6,046 nucleotides of DNA from Candidatus Enterousia avistercoris (GCA_017694255.1 JADINC010000034.1:1-6046), one strand, 5' to 3'. Positions 1 through 4,718 are shown, counted from the stretch's first letter. Made by a program: numbers and translations. The notes: generated from the letters alone by a model not told the origin.

Positions 1-522
1 GTATCGACAATCGCGCATGGTGTTGGTGCCGAACAAATGATTGTATCACAATCGTTAAAGAAAATGCGCGATGCTGGACTGGTACAAACACACCGTCGCG
101 GGATATTTATTTATTATGAAATATGTGAAGAATACCCCGCCAGTATATTTGTTTGCCTGCGCAAACTGTTTGGTCATATGACGGACCAGTTAAAGTTTCT
201 GCGCACGGGACACAAAGAAATCTTGCCCACCGATTATACAACAATGGCGGCAAACCGAATAAAACTGTTTGCGAATTACGACAAAATGCGAATATTGGAA
301 TTTTTAACATACCGCGGTGAATCATGCGTATCAGAAATTGTTGCCGGGACCAGTATTCCACAAATCAAGGTATCCCAATATTTAAAAAAATTATTGGATG
401 ATGATTTTGTGAAATCACGCCGCGATGGTCGGTTTATATACTATGATATAACCTCCGGCGTACACAAAACCACAATCGGATGCATACACAAACGATACGA
501 CCGCGTCGGGGACAAATTTTAA
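1..522 (+). CDS. Tandem ArsR-type winged-helix regulator, 5' end outside window
   Basis: The reading frame is open from base 1, so the true start lies upstream; an internal ATG at 37 cuts into the first DNA-binding domain and is not a credible start. The visible 173 residues hold two copies of the ArsR-type winged helix. Both show the recognition-helix pattern VSQxLKK followed by a beta-wing ending in FIYY(E/D)I: the first within bases 1-126, the second within about 241-460. The protein is therefore an internal duplication that could behave as a pseudo-dimer. ArsR-family proteins usually repress and are released by metals or other small ligands. Domain 2 has E-S-C-V-S-E where classical metal sensors have ELCVCD, so only the first of the two thiolates remains (Cys codon 325-327) and classical arsenic/cadmium sensing is doubtful. 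The gene lies directly upstream of an AT-rich operon whose promoter carries a dyad; regulation of that operon is a guess from position. Confidence 0.8.
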   Translation, partial: VSTIAHGVGAEQMIVSQSLKKMRDAGLVQTHRRGIFIYYEICEEYPASIFVCLRKLFGHMTDQLKFLRTGHKEILPTDYTTMAANRIKLFANYDKMRILEFLTYRGESCVSEIVAGTSIPQIKVSQYLKKLLDDDFVKSRRDGRFIYYDITSGVHKTTIGCIHKRYDRVGDKF

Positions 523-542
523 CATTATTATTTATTACTATA

Positions 543-570
543 TTGAAATTACAAATAATTATATTATACT
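543..570 (+). promoter_or_regulatory. Sigma-70-type promoter of the AT-rich operon
   Basis: TTGAAA at 543-548 and TATACT at 565-570 are separated by 16 bases. This puts the transcription start near 577, about 38 bases before the first gene of the operon. The region is very AT-rich, so other -10 choices such as TATTAT at 562-567 are possible. Confidence 0.5.
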
Positions 571-582
571 ACTAGTGTAGTA
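567..582 (+). promoter_or_regulatory. Dyad overlapping -10 region and start site (candidate operator)
   Basis: TACTAC at 567-572 and GTAGTA at 577-582 form a perfect 6-base inverted repeat around TAGT. It overlaps the predicted -10 element and extends over the start site, a typical repressor position. The tandem ArsR-type protein encoded just upstream is the obvious candidate ligand. It is too AT-rich, and lacks the T-run, to be a convincing terminator of the upstream gene. Confidence 0.4.
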
Positions 583-614
583 ATATATTACCTTTTATAT
601 TTAAGGAGAAAAAA

Positions 615-1046
615 ATGTTACATATTTATTTTACAAAGCCGTATTTTTCGAAAAAAAACAGTTCTATTATATACAATAAAATTAAATATAATATGAGCTG
701 GTTTAATAATAACGATAATAATGATAATAAAAGCAATTCTAGTAATTCCAGTAATAACATTGATTGGGATGCATACGATCAATTAAACAACAACAAACAA
801 CAAGATCCTGAGGATCGTGGCGTTATAGAAGCGCCAGCAAATGCAGAAACAATTATATATGAATCACCAGATGGTCAACAATACGAAATTTCCATTTCTG
901 ATTTAATAGAAGCCGATGATGATGACGAAATAAAATACACAGCCCCAAAAAATCAAGATTATTATAAATTAAAGTCATCATACAAAAAAACAAAAAAATA
1001 TATCACTACCATAAAATCACACCGTTATTTCACATTCTCTCATTAA
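615..1046 (+). CDS. Uncharacterised Asn/Asp-rich protein, first gene of an AT-rich operon
   Basis: I do not recognise this 143-residue protein. The start at 615 is chosen because AAGGAG at 603-608 lies 6 bases before it. A second in-frame ATG at 693 begins MSWFNNNDN, which reads like a natural N terminus but has no ribosome binding site; the first 26 residues could be an extension. From residue 27 there is a low-complexity Asn/Asp/Ser stretch (to about residue 50), then a more ordered middle, an acidic run of DDDDE, and a basic Lys/Tyr/Ser-rich tail. There is no clear signal peptide, membrane helix or catalytic motif. The stop is followed after 16 bases by the next gene, which has its own strong ribosome binding site, so the two form an operon. 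The gene is clearly more AT-rich than most neighbours, which could mean recent acquisition or relaxed constraint. Confidence 0.6.
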   Translation: MLHIYFTKPYFSKKNSSIIYNKIKYNMSWFNNNDNNDNKSNSSNSSNNIDWDAYDQLNNNKQQDPEDRGVIEAPANAETIIYESPDGQQYEISISDLIEADDDDEIKYTAPKNQDYYKLKSSYKKTKKYITTIKSHRYFTFSH

Positions 1047-1062
1047 ACAAAAAGGAGAAAAC

Positions 1063-1254
1063 ATGCAAAAAAACGAAGTCCTGACTCCTGAAATTATTGA
1101 ATCAATTGATAACACAATTCGGCTGTTAAAAGAATTGAATCCAGAAAACGAGCAAGATAAAAAACATATCGCCGGTCGCATTGCCGCACTGGAATGGATA
1201 AAAACCGGCAGTGGCGGTAAAATCATCGTAAACATTCCCCACAAAGACGATTAA
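1063..1254 (+). CDS. Small uncharacterised 63-residue protein, second gene of the operon
   Basis: The start is set by AAAGGAG at 1051-1057, five bases before the ATG; this site is almost identical to the one of the preceding gene. The product is soluble and charged. Its first two thirds look helical (an amphipathic segment around LTPEIIESIDNTIRLLKEL, then a second helix around AGRIAALEWIK), followed by a Gly-rich turn and a short strand, GGKIIVNI. No cysteine, membrane segment or known motif is visible and I do not recognise the family. It lies 16 bases after the Asn-rich gene and is followed after 13 bases by a strong terminator, so the transcript carries just these two genes. A small two-gene unit could be a toxin-antitoxin-like or phage-derived pair, but nothing in the proteins shows this. 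Confidence 0.65.
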   Translation: MQKNEVLTPEIIESIDNTIRLLKELNPENEQDKKHIAGRIAALEWIKTGSGGKIIVNIPHKDD

Positions 1255-1267
1255 AATACCAAAATAA

Positions 1268-1295
1268 AAACGCCCCACTTGGGGCGTTTAATTTT
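1268..1295. terminator. Bidirectional intrinsic terminator between the operon and the tRNA gene
   Basis: AAACGCCCC at 1268-1276 and GGGGCGTTT at 1281-1289 form a 9-bp stem around ACTT. On the plus strand it is followed by AATTTT; on the minus strand by TTATTTT. It can therefore end both the two-gene operon from the left and the convergent tRNA transcript from the right. The plus-strand T-run touches the CCA end of the tRNA gene. Confidence 0.85.
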
Positions 1296-1371
1296 GGTAG
1301 CGGGAGAGGGACTTGAACCCCCGACACGTGGATTATGATTCCACTGCTCTAACCAGCTGAGCTATCCCGCC
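1295..1371 (-). tRNA. tRNA with CAT anticodon, most likely elongator tRNA-Met
   Basis: The minus strand folds into a full cloverleaf of 77 bases including an encoded CCA. It has an acceptor stem GGCGGGA/TCCCGCT (first pair G-U), a D-arm GCTC/GAGC, an anticodon stem GTGGA/TCCAC with loop ATCATAA and hence anticodon CAT, and a T-arm GGGGG-TTCAAGT-CCCTC with one G-U pair. A paired 1-72 position argues against initiator tRNA, whose first pair is unpaired. The anticodon alone cannot separate elongator Met from the Ile tRNA that is modified to lysidine. The T-arm and acceptor sequence match what I know of alphaproteobacterial elongator tRNA-Met. Confidence 0.95.
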
Positions 1372-1381
1372 AATGCCCCGC

Positions 1382-1409
1382 ATTATAACAAAGATTTTAT
1401 AAAATGCAA
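1382..1409 (-). promoter_or_regulatory. Promoter of the tRNA gene
   Basis: Read on the minus strand, TTGCAT (1404-1409) and a consensus TATAAT (1382-1387) are 16 bases apart. The start site would fall around 1375, leaving a 5' leader of only a few bases before the mature tRNA end at 1371. Confidence 0.75.
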
Positions 1410-1431
1410 GGAACAAATGCGCGCTTTTAAT

Positions 1432-1460
1432 TTGATTTTTTCCGCGCGCAATTCTATCAT
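1432..1460 (+). promoter_or_regulatory. Promoter of the structured leader RNA and glycosyltransferase gene
   Basis: TTGATT at 1432-1437 and TATCAT at 1455-1460 are exactly 17 bases apart. The predicted start is about 1467-1468, which coincides with the first base of a perfect hairpin. It is the only convincing plus-strand promoter I see before the glycosyltransferase gene. Confidence 0.6.
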
Positions 1461-1467
1461 AGGAATT

Positions 1468-1644
1468 GTATCGGGGGTTCCGATACTGGGATTCAACACC
1501 CATTGTATGCGCATCCGTGCGGACGTAAAACGCCTGCCCTATACCGGCATGAGTGCGATGTTATATATCGAAAGCATCGCGCTATTACGCATACAATAGT
1601 GTTGAAACTCCTGCCGTCTTTATATAAAAACGACGGCCTTTTTT
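1468..1644 (+). ncRNA. Structured leader RNA (candidate cis-regulator) or stand-alone small RNA
   Basis: Three elements follow each other. First, a 5' hairpin: GTATCGG (1468-1474) and CCGATAC (1480-1486) around GGGTT. Second, a long stem: TTCAACAC (1492-1499) with GTGTTGAA (1599-1606), and ATTGTATGCG (1502-1511) with CGCATACAAT (1588-1597), interrupted only by CC opposite A, so 18 pairs. Third, an intrinsic terminator. The 76 bases enclosed by the long stem hold at least two smaller hairpins: TGCC/GGCA (1535-1538, 1546-1549) and GTGCGATG/CATCGCGC (1553-1560, 1575-1582, one G-U). A 30-codon frame (1507-1599, beginning MRIRADVK) ends inside the right arm but lacks a ribosome binding site. It matches no RNA family I can name: no SRP RNA, RNase P or tmRNA landmarks are present, and an independent 5' hairpin is not the 6S RNA layout. 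Confidence 0.6.
1613..1644 (+). terminator. Intrinsic terminator/attenuator upstream of the glycosyltransferase gene
   Basis: GCCGTC (1613-1618) and GACGGC (1632-1637) form a 6-bp stem around an AT-rich 13-base loop that may pair further; six Ts follow at 1639-1644. No promoter is visible between it and the gene starting at 1666, so that gene probably depends on read-through, which is what an attenuator would do. Confidence 0.65.
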
Positions 1645-1645
1645 A

Positions 1646-1670
1646 TTCAACCACAGGGGGCCTGTATGCG
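1646..1670 (+). promoter_or_regulatory. Ribosome binding site and start codon inside alternative RNA pairings
   Basis: The five-G run at 1656-1660 is the likely Shine-Dalgarno, five bases before ATG 1666. It can sit in a small hairpin, ACAGG (1653-1657)/CCTGT (1661-1665). In addition TTCAAC (1646-1651) and TGTATGCG (1663-1670, containing the ATG) repeat two blocks of the left arm of the upstream stem, so both can pair with its right arm at 1601-1606 and 1588-1595. That pairing would hide the start codon. Confidence 0.45.
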
Positions 1671-2583
1671 TATAAATTGGAAACAGCGTGAACGAATTGC
1701 AACAATTGCATCTGTATTTGGATGGACCAAAACAAATCGTCGGCACATTCGCGACAAAATCAGATTTCATGACATACTGTCCAACACGCCACGCCCCAGA
1801 TTACCGATGAAAAAGTACGAAAATCGGATTTCTGTGGCATTTTGCTTTAATGACAATGGGTATAAACTGGCATGTGTTTCTATAAAATCACTGATTAAGG
1901 CATCAGAAAACCGGTGTGATTACGATATATATTGCGTTGTTGATGATGGGGTAAGTGCCACCCATCGTCGCACAGTATCAAAAATGACGCACGGCACAAA
2001 ATCACGTGTGATATTTTTAACCGCATTAAATGATTTTGACAATTCATATCGTCGCAATTGGCCTGCGGCGGTTTGGTGGCGAATGGGACTGCCAAAACTG
2101 TTGCCAGATGTTGATAAAATAATCTATGCCGACATAGACACACTATTTTTCGACGACTTAATCGAACTGGACCGCATGGATATGGGAAAAAATATACTGG
2201 GGGCGGTCCGCGATTATCCGAATGGTTATGTAAATTCCGGATTTTTGGTTATGAATTTAAAGCAAATCCGTGCTGAAAAAATCTATGATAAATGGTTGCA
2301 CGCATCACAAATAAAGCGCTATAAAAACCCTGACCAAGATTTATTAAACTATTCACTGCGTGGTCGCATAGTATTTTTACCATTAAAATATAATTTTCAA
2401 ACTATGCTGGGGAAATGGATATTCCGCGCGCACAGTGAATATGAAATTGACGATTTAAAATATAATCTGGTTGTTATGCATTATTCCAGTTGGCTAAAAC
2501 CCTGGTACGCGCCGGACCGTCGCCCGATATTTTCAGACCACTGGTGGCGCGTTGCCCGCGAAACAGGCCTGTATAACGATTGA
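1666..2583 (+). CDS. Family 8 glycosyltransferase (LgtC-like)
   Basis: The 305-residue protein is a retaining GT8-family, GT-A-fold enzyme that transfers a sugar from a nucleotide-sugar, usually UDP-glucose or UDP-galactose, onto lipopolysaccharide core or another glycan. Landmarks in order: the nucleotide-binding first strand around residues 55-80 (ISVAFCFNDN..), the metal-binding DxD in YADIDT (D156, D158), NSGFLVMN (190-197), DQDLLN (223-228), and HYSSWLKPW (272-280), which matches the conserved HYxGxxKPW carrying a metal ligand. Family-typical sequence begins near residue 48, so there is a basic, Arg-rich N-terminal extension of about 47 residues. An alternative start is Met48 at 1807, but it has no ribosome binding site, while 1666 does. 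There is no signal peptide, so it acts in the cytoplasm, possibly at the inner membrane. The next gene encodes a lipid A-modifying enzyme, which fits an envelope role; the exact sugar and acceptor cannot be told. Confidence 0.88.
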   Translation: MRINWKQRERIATIASVFGWTKTNRRHIRDKIRFHDILSNTPRPRLPMKKYENRISVAFCFNDNGYKLACVSIKSLIKASENRCDYDIYCVVDDGVSATHRRTVSKMTHGTKSRVIFLTALNDFDNSYRRNWPAAVWWRMGLPKLLPDVDKIIYADIDTLFFDDLIELDRMDMGKNILGAVRDYPNGYVNSGFLVMNLKQIRAEKIYDKWLHASQIKRYKNPDQDLLNYSLRGRIVFLPLKYNFQTMLGKWIFRAHSEYEIDDLKYNLVVMHYSSWLKPWYAPDRRPIFSDHWWRVARETGLYND

Positions 2584-2627
2584 TTACGCCACGGCAAAAA
2601 TTCATTATAAAATTTAATAAATTTCTA

Positions 2628-2654
2628 TTGCAAATATTTTGCATATAGTATAAT
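2628..2654 (+). promoter_or_regulatory. Promoter with palindrome, giving a nearly leaderless mRNA
   Basis: A consensus TATAAT lies at 2649-2654, with TTGCAA at 2628-2633 only 15 bases upstream (a short spacer). The start site would be around 2661-2663, right at the ATG at 2664. The 13-base palindrome GCAAA-TAT-TTTGC (2630-2642) overlaps the -35 element and could be an operator. Confidence 0.5.
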
Positions 2655-2663
2655 ATTACGCGT

Positions 2664-3221
2664 ATGAAAAAAATTGCTGTATCTATTTTATCTGTTTTAT
2701 TTATAACATCTGCATATGCGGACACAAACCCATTTATGGGCGAACATAAAAACCAGATTGCCCTGCACATTGGCCAGGGTGTAAACAGTGGTTTTCTGGT
2801 CCCACCGCCAAGTCAATTTGTACCATTCTATATGCTGCATTTCCAGTATTCACAACCGACCACATTTTTCAAACTGCCCGCGCGCCAGTCTATTAACATC
2901 GGTCAAACATTGGGCTTTGGTCAAAAGTACGGATGGGATTGGGATAAATATACAATACCAATGATATTTTTATCCGAAGACATTGCATTATTTCACGGTG
3001 AAAAATGGTATTTCGCAACGGGTATTGGCGCGGGACTCCAGGCACAGCAAAACGAACGTCTGGGGGCAAAGTTATTATTCCAATTTAAATTAATTGGCGG
3101 ATATAAAATAAATGACAAATGGGCGGTTGAATTATTTATGCAACATTTTTCCAACGCCAACACCGCGACTGAAAATTATTCATACGCATTTTATGGTCTG
3201 GGCATAACATATAATTTCTAA
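2664..3221 (+). CDS. PagL-like outer-membrane lipid A 3-O-deacylase
   Basis: The 185-residue protein starts with a clear signal peptide (MKK, hydrophobic core, SAYA cleavage before D20), and the rest alternates like a small beta-barrel, ending in a C-terminal aromatic (YNF) typical of outer-membrane proteins. The family call rests on HFSNA at residues 161-165, which matches the His-x-Ser-Asn active-site motif of PagL, the enzyme that removes the 3-O acyl chain of lipid A. H161 and S163 match the catalytic His and Ser. E170, followed by NYSYAFYGL, is the best candidate for the catalytic Glu, because the family has E followed by a similar aromatic strand; the loop between Ser and Glu is about five residues shorter than in the Pseudomonas enzyme. 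No Shine-Dalgarno is present and the promoter's -10 ends nine bases before the ATG, so translation is probably leaderless. It could shape recognition of the envelope by a host, but that is inference. Confidence 0.8.
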   Translation: MKKIAVSILSVLFITSAYADTNPFMGEHKNQIALHIGQGVNSGFLVPPPSQFVPFYMLHFQYSQPTTFFKLPARQSINIGQTLGFGQKYGWDWDKYTIPMIFLSEDIALFHGEKWYFATGIGAGLQAQQNERLGAKLLFQFKLIGGYKINDKWAVELFMQHFSNANTATENYSYAFYGLGITYNF

Positions 3222-3226
3222 CATAC

Positions 3227-3266
3227 CTGCGACGCATTGGACCCCGGCCTGCGCCGGGGTGACGGC
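3227..3266 (+). repeat. GC-rich 40-bp hairpin repeat, copy 1
   Basis: This copy differs by one base from copy 2 at 3733-3772. Its core is an 8-bp stem, ACCCCGGC/GCCGGGGT, around CTGC (3241-3260), with the flanks CTGCGACGCATTGG before and GACGGC after. It begins six bases after the PagL-like gene and may stabilise or end that transcript, although no T-run follows. Confidence 0.85.
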
Positions 3267-3282
3267 GTTCTTCTTACTTGTC

Positions 3283-3345
3283 ATCCCGGGGCGCGGCCCC
3301 CCGCAAAAACGCATGTTTTTGTGGGGTACTGTTTGAGCCTGGGAT
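3283..3345 (+). repeat. Nested double hairpin of a second repeat type
   Basis: An outer stem ATCCCGGG (3283-3290)/CCTGGGAT (3338-3345, one G-T pair) encloses a 12-pair inner stem, CCCCGCAAAAAC (3299-3310)/GTTTTTGTGGGG (3315-3326, one G-T pair), with loop GCAT. The outer arms resemble the TCATCCC...GGGATCC dispersed repeats common in alphaproteobacteria; the inner hairpin looks like an insertion into such a repeat. Confidence 0.6.
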
Positions 3346-3375
3346 CCAGGTATATTTTAACTTCTTTATTTTTTG

Positions 3376-3690
3376 TTATTCTGGGCTGTATCCAGAATCG
3401 CGCAATATATTTGGGTACAGATCGATCCATTCCGGATTTTTTTGAATTATTAATTTGATTTTCCAGCCACGCTGCCATTCTTTTAATTGGCGTTCGCGGC
3501 GGACCATTTCTTGCAAGCTGTCATGCCATTCGTAATATACCAATTTGTTAACGTTATAGCGAGATGTAAATCCGGGAATTTCTTTGTGTTTATGTTGCCA
3601 AATTCGAACGACCAAGTTACTGGTTGAACCAATGTATAATGTTCCCATTTTATGATTTGTTAATATATAAACATATCCCCCAGATTTCAT
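3376..3690 (-). CDS. Solo GIY-YIG nuclease-domain protein
   Basis: A 104-residue single-domain protein of the small YhbQ/Slx1-like GIY-YIG group. The start at 3690 is chosen because the domain begins at once (GGYVYIL, residues 4-10). The frame stays open for 42 more codons upstream, but that part merely translates repeat copy 2. Motifs: Y-V-Y (6-8) and LYIG (18-21) for the two signature strands, R29 in the helix that carries the catalytic Arg, E66 in RRERQLKEW for the metal-binding Glu, and N85 in KNPEW. There is no Shine-Dalgarno; a weak TTGATA (3720-3725) and CAAAAT (3697-3702) with a 17-base spacer would give a leaderless mRNA. The last codons (SGYSPE, then stop) lie within an inverted repeat at 3378-3398. 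The gene lies between direct repeat copies 1 and 2, suggesting that gene and repeats have moved or evolved together. DNA cleavage is the family activity; the target is unknown. Confidence 0.82.
   Translation of the reverse strand: MKSGGYVYILTNHKMGTLYIGSTSNLVVRIWQHKHKEIPGFTSRYNVNKLVYYEWHDSLQEMVRRERQLKEWQRGWKIKLIIQKNPEWIDLYPNILRDSGYSPE
3378..3398. repeat. Inverted repeat covering the 3' end of the nuclease gene
   Basis: ATTCTGG (3378-3384) and CCAGAAT (3392-3398) are perfect 7-base arms around GCTGTAT. They encode the last residues of the GIY-YIG protein, so this end of the reading frame appears to be made of repeat-like sequence. No T-run follows on the minus strand, so a terminator role is not supported. 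Confidence 0.6.
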
Positions 3691-3732
3691 GTGTATATTT
3701 TGACAAAATTGTAACCAAATATCAATGTTTGT

Positions 3733-3772
3733 CTGCGGCGCATTGGACCCCGGCCTGCGCCGGGGTGACGGC
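3733..3772 (+). repeat. GC-rich 40-bp hairpin repeat, copy 2
   Basis: This copy is in the same orientation as copy 1 and has 39 of 40 identical bases. The stem is at 3747-3754 and 3759-3766. It lies about 43 bases before the chosen start of the nuclease gene, and the nuclease frame reads through it without a stop. Confidence 0.85.
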
Positions 3773-3974
3773 ACGGGGTGTATCAATATAATCTCATAAA
3801 TGGTATCTTGCAGCAATAAAACATTAGCCCATTAAATTACTTTGGCCCGGGTGGCATCAGGTGCAGAAAAAAAGTAGAGAATTCGACGATAATTGTATTA
3901 TACCAGTATCAGGGCATAAAAAATATCAGACTTCAACAAAACAACGGTATAGTAGAAGCAAGGTTATCTTTAAT
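3773..3974. other. Non-coding stretch between inverted repeat copies
   Basis: From 3691 to 4055 I see no gene. Apart from repeat copies 2 and 3 it is AT-rich spacer. A short open frame at 3861-4055 only translates repeat copy 3 and has no ribosome binding site. A GC-rich patch at about 3843-3862 is not part of any structure I can define. Confidence 0.5.
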
Positions 3975-4012
3975 CGTCACCCCGGCGCAGGCCGGGGTCC
4001 AATGCGCCGCAG
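3975..4012 (-). repeat. GC-rich hairpin repeat, copy 3 (inverted)
   Basis: The reverse complement matches 38 of 38 bases of copy 2. The stem is at 3979-3986 and 3991-3998. It lies 43 bases beyond the stop of ung and could protect the 3' end of that operon's mRNA; no T-run follows on the minus strand. Confidence 0.85.
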
Positions 4013-4055
4013 GCATAACCATACATTGCCATTGCAAATTACAACTTTGAATTAA

Positions 4056-4718
4056 TCACCAATCAATGGGTGTTTTGCCATGCGCGACCAAATATTCATT
4101 CGCACGTGAAAAATGGTGATTGCCAAAAAATCCGCGACTGGCCGACAGTGGCGACGGATGCACACTTTTTAAAATCAAATTCTTGTCTGGGTTAACAAAC
4201 TCCGCCTTGCGTTGGGCATAACTGCCCCACAGCATATAGACAATATTATCACGCGTCGAAACCGTGCGTATAACGGCATCTGTAAATTGTTCCCACCCAC
4301 GTCCCACATGCGATGCCGCACGATGCGCCGCAACTGTCAATGTTGAATTTAATAATAATACACCCTGCTGTGCCCAATCTGTTAAATCGCCATGCGTTTT
4401 TGACGCCCGCCCCAGGTCATTTTGAATTTCTTTATAAATATTTACCAGTGACGGCGGAATTGGTGTCGGTGGCAATACAGAAAAACACAGTCCATGCGCC
4501 TGACCCGGTTCATGATATGGGTCTTGACCAATAATTACAACCTTTACATTATCCAACGGACACAGATTAAACGCATTAAAAATATTTGCCGGCGCCGGAT
4601 ACACCGCATGTCCCGCCAGATATTCACCACGCACAAAATCGGTCAATTTAATAAAATAATCTTTATCAAATTCCGCGCCCAGCGCATCTTTCCATGATTG
4701 TTCAATTTTTACATTCAT
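4056..4718 (-). CDS. ung: Uracil-DNA glycosylase, family 1
   Basis: Removes uracil from DNA (from cytosine deamination or dUMP misincorporation) as the first step of base excision repair, in the cytoplasm. At 220 residues it has the normal bacterial length and all family 1 motifs: GQDPYH at 64-69 with the water-activating Asp66, Phe79 in the CFS segment that stacks on the uracil, LLLNSTLTV at 121-129 with the uracil-reading Asn124, and HPSPLSA at 187-193 with the catalytic His187 and the minor-groove loop. The start at 4718 is supported by AAAGGAAC at 4725-4732, six bases upstream. Its first 17 bases overlap the end of the preceding glycosylase gene, so the two are co-transcribed and probably translationally coupled. 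No strong terminator follows; hairpin repeat copy 3 lies just downstream. Confidence 0.97.
   Translation of the reverse strand: MNVKIEQSWKDALGAEFDKDYFIKLTDFVRGEYLAGHAVYPAPANIFNAFNLCPLDNVKVVIIGQDPYHEPGQAHGLCFSVLPPTPIPPSLVNIYKEIQNDLGRASKTHGDLTDWAQQGVLLLNSTLTVAAHRAASHVGRGWEQFTDAVIRTVSTRDNIVYMLWGSYAQRKAEFVNPDKNLILKSVHPSPLSASRGFFGNHHFSRANEYLVAHGKTPIDW

Noticed and set aside
1017..1244. 75-codon open frame on the minus strand opposite the 63-residue gene
   Set aside because: The plus-strand gene has a strong ribosome binding site, operon context and terminator; the opposite frame has none of these.
1295..1371. tRNA as an integration site for a mobile element
   Set aside because: No duplicated tRNA 3' fragment and no integrase gene are visible in the window.
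1468..1644. 6S RNA, SRP RNA, tmRNA or RNase P RNA
   Set aside because: No SRP GGAAG loop, RNase P core or tmRNA tRNA-like ends are present, and an independent 5' hairpin with a separate terminator does not match the closed-rod layout of 6S RNA.
1417..1691. Open frames of about 60 codons on both strands in the leader region
   Set aside because: They overlap each other, the promoter, the hairpins and the terminator, have no ribosome binding sites, and give no protein-like pattern.
2474..2770. 98-codon open frame on the minus strand across the glycosyltransferase/PagL junction
   Set aside because: It runs antisense through the end of one recognised gene, a promoter and the signal peptide of the next.
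3237..3478. Open frames over repeat copy 1 and the nested hairpin
   Set aside because: They only translate repeat sequence, lie against the nuclease gene, and lack ribosome binding sites.
3227..4012. Possible CRISPR array from three near-identical repeats
   Set aside because: Spacing is irregular (roughly 470 and 200 bases between copies), one copy is inverted, and a nuclease gene lies between two copies. These are dispersed hairpin repeats.
3861..4055. 64-codon open frame
   Set aside because: Its middle is the translation of repeat copy 3 (HPGAGRGP-type peptide), a common artefact of these repeats; no ribosome binding site.
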